NCBI GenBank assembly: GCA_037976565.1
Contig: CP137674.1
Location: 8,289,789-8,353,788 of the forward strand
DNA length: 64,000 nucleotides
Source: Mesocentrotus franciscanus
Taxonomy: Eukaryota > Echinodermata > Echinoidea > Camarodonta > Strongylocentrotidae
Direction of reading: 5' to 3'
Part shown: one piece after another, positions 1-9,820 of the stretch
Numbering within the stretch: position 1 is the stretch's first letter
How the letters are laid out: every line of letters begins with the position of its first letter
Made by a program: the position numbers and the translations under genes
Notes under the pieces: generated by a model
What the model was told of the DNA's origin: nothing
Databases searched by the model: none
Seen by the model: the letters and a program-made list of their open reading frames with translations, nothing else

Positions 1-735
1 CGTTGTGGAATCCATCAGAAAAGGTTGATCATCTAGCATATAAGTATTGGTGTGTACTGCAAGGCTCTGGAATCATCAAAATGATAAGAAATTTGGCCCA
101 GTCTTGGTAAAGTTACAAGCACTGTACACAGAAAGATGTATATGGGACTACGCGACCACGTGCGCGATATCTATTTGGTCCCAATAGATATAATAATTTA
201 CCAAATATATCAATTAGTAGGCGGTTTCCCGACTTTCCCGGCAAAATTTGTATCATCACGCATTAGTCAAAACATATTCTTTCACATGATTGGTAATGAG
301 AGCTTCCATTTCATTTTTTTGAGAGAGGGGCGTTTCCAAAACTGGTCTTTACCTTTAAGTTTAGCTTTTTCATATTAGAGCGAGCGGGAGTAAGTATGAG
401 AGCGCTAGAGAATGAGGGTAGGGAAAGAGATTTTTACTTTCAGAAAACAATGTAGGAGATCAAGTCCTAATGGTGTACATTTTATATTTTTTACATAATT
501 TACAATTGGAATACAATGTTATATTATGGGTATGTTACATGTATAATACCATTGGTAGACTTACTCTGGACAACTTTCCATGCTGGTAGAGAAGAGAATT
601 TAGTAAAAGTAAGAGCGAGAGTGTGATTTAGAGACCGTGATGGAGCTAAGAAGCCAGAAAGAAAAAGACTGATGATGAGTGATGATTGAGAGTTGTTATT
701 AAATTCCGTATTTTTTACTCCAAATTTTCTTGCAG
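1..735. other. Intron sequence upstream of first visible exon
   Basis: No exon is recognisable. From about 379 onward the sequence is homologous to 12,275-12,617, so the cassette duplication begins near here. Positions 1-378 have no counterpart that I can see. The short ORF at 136-378 lacks any recognisable domain. Confidence 0.6.
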
Positions 736-849
736 ATATATGGGAATGTGACCCTGATTTATGTCGCAATGGTGGTACGTGCATTGATGGAGTCAACACA
801 TTCACTTGCACCTGTGTACCGGGCTACACAGGACCCACTTGTGAGATAG
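736..849 (+). CDS. Copy A exon 1: EGF-like domain
   Basis: A 114-bp phase 1-1 exon with acceptor ttgcag and donor gtaatt. It encodes one six-cysteine EGF module starting DIWEC and ending CEIG. The pattern CRNGGTC matches the O-fucose consensus and CxDxxxxFxCxC the Asp/Asn beta-hydroxylation consensus. The calcium-binding start (D/N-x-D/N-E) is incomplete because Trp occupies the third position. It is followed by propeller exons, as in LDLR/LRP-type proteins where EGF modules bracket YWTD propellers. It is nearly identical to copy B exon 1 at 12,618-12,731. Confidence 0.9.
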   Translation: MYGNVTLIYVAMVVRALMESTHSLAPVYRATQDPLVR

Positions 850-1597
850 GTAATTTGCCTTTTCATCACAAATATACATATTCACGATAAAAAAATTGGA
901 ACATATCATTAAAGTTCTATGTGACATATACAAGTAGCTTACGATTTAAAATAAAATGATGCACTGTGATTTTTTTTCTAAAAAACAGGACTTTACTTTA
1001 TCATTAGCCAAATAACTTAATAAGGGTAGTAAGAAGATGAGACGATAAGTGACGTTTGTCCTTTTCGTTTTGCAAGCAATTTTAGTATTCTGTAATTCTA
1101 CTCTAAATTTCCCTTCAGATATTGCTGAGCAATGATCATTAAGCTTAGGCATTCATAGCTGATACACTCATATTTATTTTACTATTTCATCCGTGAATGT
1201 TCCTCCAAGAACAACATAGATTTTGACCAATGAGTGATATGAGTTTTTTTGGGGGATCTAGAATTGTCTAAGGAACATGTATTTCAGAATATCACAGACC
1301 CTGTGTAGAATCTCTCTCTCTCTGTTTTTCACTCTGATGAGAAGCTGTGGGATTCTCCGGGATCACAATTTTCATCTAGTCATTTATCCTAGCATTGAGT
1401 ATAGTGTTCTTGAAAAAAATACAATATTTGACCGTACACATTGAAGTTACGCACAAGTCTGGATTTCAGTTTCCCTATATTTCTTTGTAATGGGCAGTAA
1501 ATTGGAAAATTTGAATCCAAACTTAAGAAAATGTGATAGGTGGATGGAAATATGTTTCTCGTTCATTGTTGAAGGCCTCTCTCTCTTTACAAAACAG
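850..1597. other. Intron between copy A exons 1 and 2
   Basis: Homologous to 12,732-14,057 but about 580 bp shorter, because copy B has an insertion near 12,915-13,495. It has a short CT run near 1,312-1,323 and otherwise nothing recognisable. Confidence 0.6.
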
Positions 1598-1834
1598 GAT
1601 CGAAATATGCACCTCTGATTTTTGTCTGTGACGAGGAGGCTGGGGTTATCTTCGAAAGCAGTGCAGATTCCTTAGATTTCCACCCGCTACCAATCCCGAA
1701 TGTACACCGTCCTGTAGCTGTGGCCTATAGCCCGGATGAGGACCTCATCTTTTGGATTGAAGCTGAAAACGGCACTCTTAATCGTGCATTCCGGAACGGT
1801 TCTGGTCACACTGTACTTTGGGGACCCTATGGGG
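1598..1834 (+). CDS. Copy A exon 2: first propeller, opening blades (LDLR class B-like)
   Basis: A 237-bp phase 1-1 exon (79 codons) with acceptor aaacag and donor gtaagg. It begins GSKYAPLIFVCDEEAG, an opening half-blade like the start of the second propeller (DSIVFVTD in exon 7). It contains one class-B repeat with core VAVAYSPDEDLIFWIE, so YWTD is degenerated to IFWI. This supports a propeller fold that has drifted from the LRP consensus. Copy B carries the same exon with a few substitutions, mostly conservative. The donor lies at the start of a 155-bp intronic minisatellite containing further GTAAGG sites. Confidence 0.85.
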
Positions 1835-2520
1835 GTAAGGATTTGACGCGGGTAAAGATTACTTCTAACGAATATCACTAATTCTGTGACATACATTTCA
1901 GGAAGTGGTTGATAAAATATTGCTTAGTTATTGCTTCAATTGATTAAAGACAACGAATAATCATCTGTAATTGAGAGTACGTTTTCGGGTAAGGATTTTG
2001 ACGCGGTTGGAGATTACTTTTAACAAATAGAACTAATTCCGTGACTTACAAATCATGAAAAAAATTGCTTGGTTTTTGCTTGGTTATTGTTTGTATTGAC
2101 TAAACACAACGAATAATCATCTGTAATTGAGAGTACCTTTTCGGATAAGGATTTTGACGCGGTTGGAGATTACTTCAAACGAATAGAACTAATTCCGTGA
2201 CTTACCTTTCAGGAAGTGGTTGATAAAATATTGCTTAGTTATTGCTTCTATTGATTAGACACGACGAATAATCATCTGTAATTGAGAGTACCTTTTCGGG
2301 TAAGGATTTTGACGCGGTTGGAGAGTACTTCTAACGAATAGAACTAATTCCGTGACTTACATTTCAGGAAGTGGTTCATGAAAAAAATTGCTTGGTTATG
2401 GCTTGCATTGATTAAACACAACGAATAATCAAATGTAATAGAGAGTACCTTTTCGGATAAGGATTTTGACGTGGTTAAAGATTATTTGTATAGAATGAAA
2501 CAAATTCCATGATATACATT
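1830..2520 (+). repeat. Intronic minisatellite, about 155-bp unit, with decoy splice sites
   Basis: Four to five imperfect units share the core 'taaggattttgacgcggtt', followed by 'aactaattccgtgact' and 'aataatcatctgtaattgag'. The first unit includes the true donor of exon 2 (GT at 1835). Matching positions recur at 1989, 2145, 2300 and 2457; those at 1989 and 2300 keep GTAAGG and the other two read ATAAGG. Each unit also has an acceptor-like tttcag/gaagtgg. The same minisatellite is in copy B (14,290-14,965). Confidence 0.85.
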
Positions 2521-2613
2521 TTAAGAGCTTGATACAATTTTGATTAATTATTGCTACTACTGATTCAACATAACCATCTGGTGACAGCATGTTTACAGTG
2601 ACAATCAATCATG

Positions 2614-2638
2614 AATATATATATATATATATATATAT
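2614..2638. repeat. (AT)n microsatellite
   Basis: About 12 AT units lie upstream of copy A exon 3. The equivalent copy B tract near 15,057-15,075 is shorter. Confidence 0.9.
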
Positions 2639-2841
2639 GATATTGTTTATTCTCTAAAAGTGCATGTTTTCATTCTGTCAAAGATTCCACGACCTCCCTC
2701 CCTGGCCCCTTGCGTGATTATATATTCATTACTGCATTTTGTTTTATTACATGTCCAAAGCAATGTATATGTTTTTACGCTTTTCACGCACTTTCCGAAG
2801 TTACGTCAATTATAATTTGTTATTTTATAATTTCCTTCTAG

Positions 2842-3001
2842 ATTTCAGCGATGTAACGATTCATACCCAGTCTGAAATCCTGGGGTTCATCGCATCTCAG
2901 ACTAGATTAATACTCCAGCAAGGCTACAACTCAGCGTCCTTTGGTAGGACTAGCTATAATACCACCAATCATCTGACGTCTGTATGCCTACATCCGAACA
3001 C
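2842..3001 (+). CDS. Copy A exon 3: first propeller, middle blades
   Basis: A 160-bp exon, phase 1 in and phase 2 out, with acceptor cttctag and donor CAC/GTAATA. It encodes DFSDVTIHTQSEILGF through NHLTSVCLHPNT. I chose the donor at 3002 over an earlier GTAGGA at 2945. With the later donor, HLTSVCLHPNT joins DLYALEKG of exon 4 into a complete class-B repeat (consensus xVxxxPxxxxIYWTD), and the phase fits; the earlier site would destroy that repeat. Copy B has the same arrangement. Confidence 0.8.
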
Positions 3002-3238
3002 GTAATATATGATTTATCTGTTATCTTTGTTATAAACATACCAAAAAAATCCAATAGGTTTCAATATTCACTACATTGAATTTGGTATAATATTTGTCAT
3101 ACTTCCATTCTGTTATAATCATCGCGCTGGTTCAGAATTTTGTTTTCTTCTTTCTTTCTTTGTGTATATTCAGTCATCAAAATAAAAAAAACGATACGTT
3201 GTCAATCTTTATTCTTTATTTGATTTTTCATATCCCAT

Positions 3239-3465
3239 TCCGGCACTAACGTCCTTTTGGCAAGACGTTAATCTGCATGTGCCACTCTCCACCCAGGTCT
3301 TGAATGGGTACCCGGTAGGAAGCGAACGTTAATGTAGTTAATGTAATGTTCAGCATTGTGAACGTCTGTAAAATGGCAAATGGCTGTAATGCTCCCAAGG
3401 GAGTGCAGAATGTGCATACATTGTGTGCAGGCGAGCCTGAATTTGTATTATTAGTGTACACTTTG
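3239..3465 (+). mobile_element. SINE fragment in copy A
   Basis: It begins 'ccggcactaacgtcctttt' and continues 'ggcaagacgttaatctgcat' and 'gtacccggtaggaa', motifs shared with the repeats at 8,048, 11,334, 15,900, 20,166 and 22,895. The tRNA-like head is missing here. Its position matches the copy B element at 15,900-16,145, so it predates the cassette duplication. Confidence 0.65.
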
Positions 3466-3722
3466 GATAGATGACGTTGCTATGCACATGGGGCTTTGTT
3501 TATTCATTTGGCTATATAGTAAGATAGTAAGAGTTGTAAGGAGTATGACAGATAAGAATTGATCGCGTAAACCTTCCTATTCGGGCTCCGACTTTGCTTT
3601 AATAAGTACAGATTTTATTTTTCGATTTTTATATATCTTGATAACTAAAAATTATCTTAATTGAACTCTCTTTTTGCACTCACATTATTTAATTTGAGGT
3701 TCATTTGATTTTTGTCTTCCAG

Positions 3723-3850
3723 AGACCTGTATGCATTGGAGAAAGGAATCGTTCCTACAATACTGAGAATAGAAGGCAATTTCACGACTACACAGCTGAT
3801 TCGGAAATCATCCTTAATGTCTCCTTTAAGTATGGCATTTGATCGGCATG
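3723..3850 (+). CDS. Copy A exon 4: first propeller blade
   Basis: A 128-bp exon, phase 2 in and phase 1 out, with acceptor cttccag and donor gtgagc. It encodes (T)DLYALEKGIVPTILRIEG through SPLSMAFDRHG. DLYALEKG stands where YWTD would be, and PLSMAFDRHG starts the next repeat. NFT at the blade edge is an N-glycosylation sequon. The exon resembles exons 8 and 9 in size and phase, as expected if both propellers derive from one exon set. Copy B matches closely, with LFALENG for LYALEKG. Confidence 0.82.
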
Positions 3851-4412
3851 GTGAGCATGATTTGAAATGTAGCATTTGACACGTGTTCAAAATTCAAATT
3901 CTCCTAAACTATAATATGTTCACAATTGTTTTCTTTTTTTCTTTAACTCACTTATTCCCTATTCTCTCCATGGGCGGGATGGGGTAATAATCACTGTGCT
4001 TCACTGACTGTCATAGTGTTGGATGCAAATATTCGTATTAATAAAACAGTGTAAAGCAGGTGTGTGGGTGGATGTGTGTGCGTCGTGCAGGCGCACGCGT
4101 GTGTGTGTAGGTATGGTAGGTGAATGTGTAGTCGGGTCTGTACAGACGTGTATCAATGCGATACCTGATTATCTTAGGCCTATGGAGATCAGTTAACCAA
4201 GTTAACATAGTCATTCTCCAGGATTTGGTATTTTAAAGTATTTTCGTTAATATGTTCTCCCGTATTTTCTCTCTATCTCTCTCTCTCTTTTCTCTCTCTG
4301 CCTGTCTACCCGTTTCCCTCTCTGTCTGTCTTCTCGCCCTCTCCTTTACTTTTTCCTTTTCCCTCCATATAATTGAGAAATAATTGTTCATTACCTTTTT
4401 GGGTGGCTCTAG
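3851..4412. other. Intron between copy A exons 4 and 5
   Basis: Contains GT-rich tracts near 4,062-4,110 and CT-rich tracts near 4,268-4,370 that run toward the next acceptor. The copy B equivalent (16,554-17,238) has about 120 bp more, near 16,885-17,010. I see no gene. Confidence 0.6.
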
Positions 4413-4659
4413 GATCCCGTCTCTTCATGTTGGATAACATGAAAGGAACAGTGGAGTCATGTGGCCCGCTAGGTGAAGACCACCAGATTCTTCTTTACTA
4501 CCAGAATACCGAGCCCGTAGATGTAGAATGGTATGGAGGCTTCCCTCTGGACGGACGACAGCTCCTACCGAGGCATCGGGTTTATGGCGAAGAGAGGGGG
4601 TACCGGCATTACGAGCTTGAACCAGTTTCAGAAAGCAACAGGAATCCATGTTTACTACG
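4413..4659 (+). pseudogene. Copy A exon 5: first propeller, closing blades, frameshifted
   Basis: Homologous to copy B exon 5 (17,239-17,493, 255 bp, 85 codons) but only 247 bp, so it does not preserve the reading frame. Alignment by eye shows a 2-bp loss near 4,536-4,545 (ggaggcttccctctgg against ggagggtctcccctctgg) and an in-frame 6-bp loss near 4,598. Before the lesion the frame reads GSRLFMLDNMKGTVESCGPL through VEWYGG; after it, the ancestral frame (WTDDSSYRGIG through IHVYYG) continues one register over. The shifted frame reaches TGA at the donor. If the exon is included, the copy A reading frame breaks here. Because it is phase 1-1, skipping it would restore the frame. A base-calling error is also possible. 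Confidence 0.8.
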
Positions 4660-4683
4660 GTGAGTACCCATGTATCATCATCT

Positions 4684-4772
4684 TGTGGAGCAGTCGGGGT
4701 ACAGTGGTTCATTAACTTGACTCTCAATCCAAGGGTTGAGGGTTCAAATCCCAACCCGGCATATACAATATT
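4684..4772 (+). mobile_element. Short tRNA-like repeat just downstream of exon 5
   Basis: Contains 'ttgactctcaatccaagggt' followed by a B-box-like 'gggttcaaatccc' and 'aacccggcat'. The same element is in copy B at 17,524-17,605, and related sequence lies at 6,046. It is a tRNA-derived SINE head by motif; I see no clover-leaf good enough for a tRNA gene. Confidence 0.55.
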
Positions 4773-5784
4773 TGAAATAGAGAAGGCGGTGTTGGTGTTC
4801 ACAAATAATAACGTATGAAAATTAGAATTCTGTTATACTATACTGAGGACAAAAGCATCAATCTATGTAAATAAAAAAAGAGTCAAACAGATTTGAAGGC
4901 AGTTTGATAACGTAGAGGTTTCCTAGACCCAACGGAAAAAATACAAGTGATTATTTGCTTTAATGAATACATGTAAATATGAAGTTACTTAGCAATTTAG
5001 CAATTCCATGAATACCTAACCCATTAAATGTTTTAGTATTTATGTTACTGTACGAATCGGGAAGTTCATGTTGAAAGGGTAGAATTGTAAAAGAACCATG
5101 TAATGTACCATGAGCCAGCTTGGAGACACTATGAAAACCCATCGAGACGTATTATGGATACGTGTTTATGAAAGTTATATAAAAACCATTCATCTATGGA
5201 CTGACGGTAAATGCTATAGGTACTAGTTGTGACGGTATGTAAATACGTTTTAAATGAAATTCTTGATACAAGACTATTTTGAGACTCAACATTACATTTA
5301 CTAACAAAAGGTTCAGCACTTAGTTTCGTTATGTTCTTTTGTAATATGTACTACAGTCAGGATTAGGTCCGTAAGAAGGTCTAAATATTCTGTTCAATAG
5401 GGTAAACAAAAATGTTCATCAAACACTTCCATCTGTATGTCTGATTGTCTGTGATTAATTCTAAAATACACAAAGTGATGATTATCATGTTTAAAAAATA
5501 TGTTGATATTTAATTATTTGTAATTGTATATGTGCTCCGCACTAATCTATTTTATGATTACTAATGTTGTTATTATTATCATCATTATGATTTAGTAGAA
5601 GGAGTAGTAGTAGTCGTAGTATAAGTAGTAGTAGTAGTAGTAGTAGTAGTAACAGTACAGTAGTATTGTAAATATTTTATAATTATTATTATTATTATTA
5701 TTGGTATTGTTGTTGTTATTACTATCTTATTGTTGTTATTATTATCATTCTTATCATCATTATTGGTTATCTTATTTCCTGCAG
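4773..5784. other. Intron sequence with trinucleotide microsatellites, copy A
   Basis: Holds a (GTA)n run near 5,597-5,655 and a (TTA)n/(TTG)n mixture near 5,680-5,770 that extends into the polypyrimidine tract of exon 6. I see no exon or mobile element in 4,773-5,590; it is homologous to 17,606-18,270. Confidence 0.7.
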
Positions 5785-5937
5785 GCGATGCTTACGAAAG
5801 GCAGGCAGGAGAAGATTGTCTTGAAGATGAGTTCTCATGCAATGATACGGTCTGCATACCAATGTCATGGAGATGTGATGGACTGGTAGACTGTGACGAC
5901 GAACTGGATGAAGCCAGCTGCTATTCTGATGAACCTG
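5785..5937 (+). CDS. Copy A exon 6: LDL-receptor class A module
   Basis: A 153-bp phase 1-1 exon (51 codons) with acceptor cctgcag. It encodes six cysteines in LDLa order with the calcium-binding signature [15 protein letters not shown]. LDLa modules bind ligands in LDLR/LRP proteins through calcium-stabilised acidic residues. Here a single LDLa links two propellers. The donor is the unusual GTCAGA; in both copies it is the only GT between the domain and the next in-frame stop, so it is probably used. Copy B differs in the last loop (DETNC for DEASC). Confidence 0.92.
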
Positions 5938-6045
5938 GTCAGAATAATAAGGATATTAACCTTTAATGTGCTTGGTTTTGTGTACCAAACTTAGAAATCC
6001 CTTAAATCCCTCCCAAACTGTTCAACTTTTCAATCCTTTCAGTGT

Positions 6046-6235
6046 ATGTTCATTCACTTGACTCTCAATCCATGGGTTGAGGGTTCGAATCTCAGCCCGG
6101 CCTAACGAACGTCCTTTGGCAAGACATAAACGGGTACCTGGCAATTGTTGGAGTAATACAAATTGCTGGACCTACATGTACAGCAGATAAATGCTAGCGC
6201 AGCTACCCTGGGTAAATAAGATCTCGTTCACACAT
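6046..6235 (+). mobile_element. tRNA-derived SINE in intron 6, copy A
   Basis: Starts near 'cacttgactctcaatccatg', has the B-box-like 'gggttcgaatct' and 'cccggcctaacgaacgtcct', and the body 'gacataaacgggtacctggc'. Copy B retains only a short piece of the head (18,757-18,782), so the two copies differ here by deletion. Confidence 0.6.
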
Positions 6236-7117
6236 ATCCCACCCGTTGTTCAACAAATTATCACTTAGAAAATCCTAAAATACTTTTAGCCCAAAAGTCA
6301 GTGAGACATCATGGACCAGATGTTTGGAACTCCTTACCAAATTTCATAAGGCATTGCTCATCTCTCTATTCTTTTAAAGCATCTCTTTAAAAAACTCCTA
6401 TATCGAAGTATCTACATAACTGATTTCAACATGCAGTAGGCAATTATCATTGATATCTCAAATTTTTGTCACATTGCAACTCATTTTTGCAAATTTTGTT
6501 TTCTATTTCGTATTCTCGGATATATTTATTAAAAAGGCTACATTTGTTTCAACTCCACCATACAACATAGAGCTACATGCACACGTTACACACACATACA
6601 AACACGCACGCTCGTGCGCACATGCACACACACACACACACGCACACACACAGTATACGCTAACACAACACACTCACATACTCATACACAAATGTTTAAA
6701 CACTTTTTCATTTTAAGTATTACCTTAAGATATATATATATATATATATCTATATATATATTTGAGGCCGCCATCCTAGTCAAGCATCGCTTATGATTGC
6801 GGTCTCCTGCACTTTTTCAACAGATAGTTCGGATAATACTTCAAATTTATGATAATATGTTATGGAAATAATAAGTTTCGTTATTGTATGAACACAGGTA
6901 AAAAAAAACATTTTGACATGAAGTAATTATTGTTTGTATAGGTTGTATATTACCTTATATTTATATGTTCTTTGTTATTCAGTTATATTATATTTGGAAA
7001 AATGCAGAAATAAAATAAAATCAAAATTAATCAGTATTATTATTCTTATTTTCATTATTATTACCATCATTATTTACATTATTATAACTATTATTATTAT
7101 TATCCTAATCATTACAG
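6236..7117. other. Intron 6 remainder, copy A
   Basis: Holds a (CA)n-rich stretch near 6,583-6,690, (AT)n near 6,730-6,765, and (ATT)n tracts near 7,036-7,113 that form the pyrimidine-rich approach to exon 7. The ORFs here are products of the microsatellites. Confidence 0.7.
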
Positions 7118-7342
7118 ATTCCATTGTCTTCGTAACCGACTTAGCCGAAGGTGCGATATTCATGGCAACAACGACTAACCTCACCTTCACCCAGCTGCCC
7201 CTGATTGGTCTACAAACTCCCGTGGCCGTTGACTATGACCCAGTGGACGGCATCGTCTACTGGACGGATGTATCTGCCGGTACAATAAGCTCGGCTCGCA
7301 TTGATGGGACTAACCAGGAGACAGTTATAGCTGGGCTCGGAG
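7118..7342 (+). CDS. Copy A exon 7: second propeller, opening (YWTD)
   Basis: A 225-bp phase 1-1 exon with acceptor attacag and donor gtaagt. It encodes DSIVFVTDLAEGAIFMAT then VAVDYDPVDGIVYWTDV and ARIDGTNQETVI, a textbook LDLR class-B repeat. This propeller keeps the YWTD motif, unlike the first. Copy B exon 7 (19,070-19,294) is nearly the same. Confidence 0.93.
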
Positions 7343-7838
7343 GTAAGTTGGTCAACATTTTTGTCACTCGTTTTCGATTTGCAACTTTATCTCCGTTCAT
7401 CAAATATTTTATACTTTACCTAGAGAGTTTTTATGATTAACATGTTATTTTGGCGAAATGAATTCGTTGAATTTGAGTTAAGTTAGGTCAGTCACAATGT
7501 AGCGATAAAGCTTACCAGGAAGATAACAGCCCTTCACATATAAAATAAAAACAGCATGGGTATTTGTGTGTTAACATATTCATGTAATATTTGCAATCGC
7601 ATGTGCGTTTTTCTTCCAATTCTTGATTCAACCCATATCTCTCTCTCTCCGAATACATCACGGGAATAAAATAGCATTTTCTTTGATAAACATTGAACTT
7701 CTTCGATGAACACAGGAAATTTTCACCACTCTACAATCCAATCAAATTCGAAAAAAATTTGTTTAATAAAACACATTGAAAGCACCTCTACCTGTAAATA
7801 GATGTTCATAACTGTGCCTCAATTGTGTCCCCCTTCAG
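7343..7838. other. Intron between copy A exons 7 and 8
   Basis: I see no repeat or exon beyond a short CT run near 7,639. Homologous to 19,295-19,786. Confidence 0.6.
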
Positions 7839-7998
7839 CACCTGATGGAATGTACTTTGATGTTCAAACCAAGACCATATATTGGACTGATGCACTTTAC
7901 AACACGATAGAAGCAGTATACCCCAACGGCACAGACAGACACAACATTCTTTCAGACCTGGATAACCCGAGAGCGATAATCATCGTATCAACCAACAG
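7839..7998 (+). CDS. Copy A exon 8: second propeller blade (YWTD)
   Basis: A 160-bp exon, phase 1 in and phase 2 out, with acceptor cttcag and donor AACAG/GTTTCA. It encodes APDGMYFDVQTKTIYWTD, then IEAVYPNGTDRHNILSDL and NPRAIIIVSTN, a class-B repeat. Size and phase match exon 3 of the first propeller, supporting an ancestral propeller duplication. Confidence 0.9.
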
Positions 7999-8047
7999 GT
8001 TTCATTTTTACATTGCTTTATGCTTTGCGATTGACTGTATGAAAAGC

Positions 8048-8290
8048 AGAGGTGTTGTGGTTTAGTGGATAGGTTCCCGGAATTTTGATTGCATGGTTCG
8101 TGTTCGAATCCTGCCGCGGCACTAATGTCCTTTTGCGATACATTAATCTTTATTGGTAATCTTCATTCGGACGTAGTAAATATGTACATATGTACTTGGT
8201 AGGAATTTATTCCTTGAGTGCTTTTAGCGCCTAAGGGCAGCTGGGCTAAAACCAGGGTAATAATACTATACTCTGTAGGAAGGAGCCTTG
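8048..8290 (+). mobile_element. tRNA-derived SINE in intron 8, copy A
   Basis: The head 'gaggtgttgtggtttagtgg' resembles a tRNA A-box region. The B-box 'gttcgaatcc' and 'tgccgcggcactaatgtcct' follow, then a body shared with other SINEs in the window. It lies 50 bp after the exon 8 donor. Confidence 0.65.
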
Positions 8291-8572
8291 AGCATCCCTT
8301 GAGATAGACATTAATATGAGCACAGTGTCTGTTCAGAGGCAAAAGGGCGTTAACTCTGTGTTAAAGTTTGTGAATTAACACCCTTATGGCTCCGAACAGA
8401 AACTAATAAATCGCATTTTCATTACCTGTGCAGCATTAGCTTTTGAAAAATCTTAATTTAAGAACAACTCAATCCAAAAGTTGAGTCATTTCTTAATTAA
8501 ACATATAAATAAGGAATATACATCAATAGTTGAGCATAGTTCATAAAACAACCGTCACAAGGTAACTTTCTT

Positions 8573-9014
8573 AGCCCTTATTGCCTGATTTAACAAGCCA
8601 AAGTCACGTTTGTCGTATCATAAATCAAAATTTCTTTTAAACGAACGTTCATTTTGCAACTCTTCCTCAAGATATACGTAGTTACGGAAGGAGAAGTTAG
8701 AACTACAGCCTTTTTAATTTAAAATATCATATGTTCATAAATAAATTCAAAATGCTTAATAAGATGATACATGAGCCTTACCTGATTTCAGAATGATTAT
8801 TGCCTGATTTAACAAGCCAAAGTCAGGTTTGTCGTATCATAAATCAAAATTTCTTTTAAACGAACGTTCATTTTGCAACTCTTCCTCAAGATATACGTAG
8901 TTACGGAAGGAGAAGTTAGAACTACAGCCTTTTTAATTTAAAATATCATATGTTCATAAATAAATTCAAAATGCTTAATAAGATGATACATGAGCCTTAC
9001 CTGATTTCAGAATG
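8573..9014 (+). repeat. 219-bp tandem duplication carrying a decoy acceptor
   Basis: Two nearly identical direct repeats, offset 219 bp, cover the 3' end of intron 8 and the first bases of exon 9. The first copy ends with the acceptor-like ctgatttcag/aatgat at 8,791; the second provides the real acceptor at 9,010 (ctgatttcag/aatgattt). Copy B has one copy only, so this happened after the cassette duplication. Confidence 0.93.
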
Positions 9015-9138
9015 ATTTATTGGACGGAATGGGGAAATTCTCCAAAAATAGAATTGTGCGACCTCAACGGCAAGAATCGGCAGGTTGTTATCGACACAGG
9101 CTTGGGCTGGCCAAACGGTATAACATATGATAGGGAAG
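9011..9138 (+). CDS. Copy A exon 9: second propeller blade (YWTE)
   Basis: A 128-bp exon, phase 2 in and phase 1 out. It encodes (R)MIYWTEWGNSPKIELCDL through GWPNGITYDREG, a strong class-B repeat. Its size equals exon 4 of the first propeller. The AG of exon 8 and the A of this exon form the arginine codon. Confidence 0.92.
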
Positions 9139-9535
9139 GTGAGTTTGACATGCTGTCCACATTATTTCACCCACGGGAATTAACCTATGTTGGAACTAGT
9201 CTAAAACAAACACCACAATTTATGGTAACAGGAATTATTCACTTAGATTTGCTAGAATTCCTGATTCAGGGACTCTTCAAGTATTGCTCTCCTGCAAATG
9301 TGGGGTTAAAGTTGAAAATGAAATTTCAAATAATTGTTTTCCTCTCCTCATGTATTATCTACACTAGAGCCAGCCCCGCTATTGTACAAACTAAACGTAC
9401 AACCATGCTGGTTTTCAAGTTTATTTCAAGTAAACTTGTACCTTTAAAATGTGTGTACAAGAACCTAGACAAATGAAAGACAAATTAAGATGAACTGGAA
9501 TTGAAACTCTGTCATCAGCATATAACAGAGATTCT
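9139..9535. other. Intron 9, first part, copy A
   Basis: No exon or repeat seen up to the MITE. Homologous to 20,819-21,235. The ORF that reads through from exon 9 is simply an open intron. Confidence 0.6.
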
Positions 9536-9782
9536 CAAACTTTTTCCTTGACGGTCCAGATGTGATTTCAATGAAAGCTAAAAGGTCTGAAACAATGGGC
9601 AGATTCAATAATTCCCATATAAATCGGTTTATGGTATTATATATACGTGTCTGTACACGTACCTAAATTTCAATAGGTAATACAGTCAGAAGTGGGAGTG
9701 CTGGTTCACTTGTAGGGTAGACCTGTATCAGTGGGAAAAAGTGGCAATGTTTTCCAGCAATAAGCTGCCAGGAAGTCCATGG

Positions 9783-9820
<38 letters not shown>

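Noticed and set aside
136..378. Short plus-strand ORF at the left edge as a first exon
   Set aside because: No signal peptide or domain, and no matching donor into phase 1.
2842..2944. Earlier donor (GTAGGA at 2,945) for copy A exon 3
   Set aside because: It would cut off TSVCLHPNT and break the class-B repeat completed by exon 4; the GTAATA donor at 3,002 fits both phase and domain in both copies.
4425..4802. 125-codon minus-strand ORF
   Set aside because: Shadow of the frameshifted copy A exon 5 and the adjacent SINE head; no domain, and the plus strand has clear homology.
6934..7440. 168-codon ORF read as one exon with an N-terminal hydrophobic segment
   Set aside because: The hydrophobic first half is translated ATT/ATC microsatellite; the exon starts at the acceptor at 7,117. 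The same applies to 18,988-19,425.
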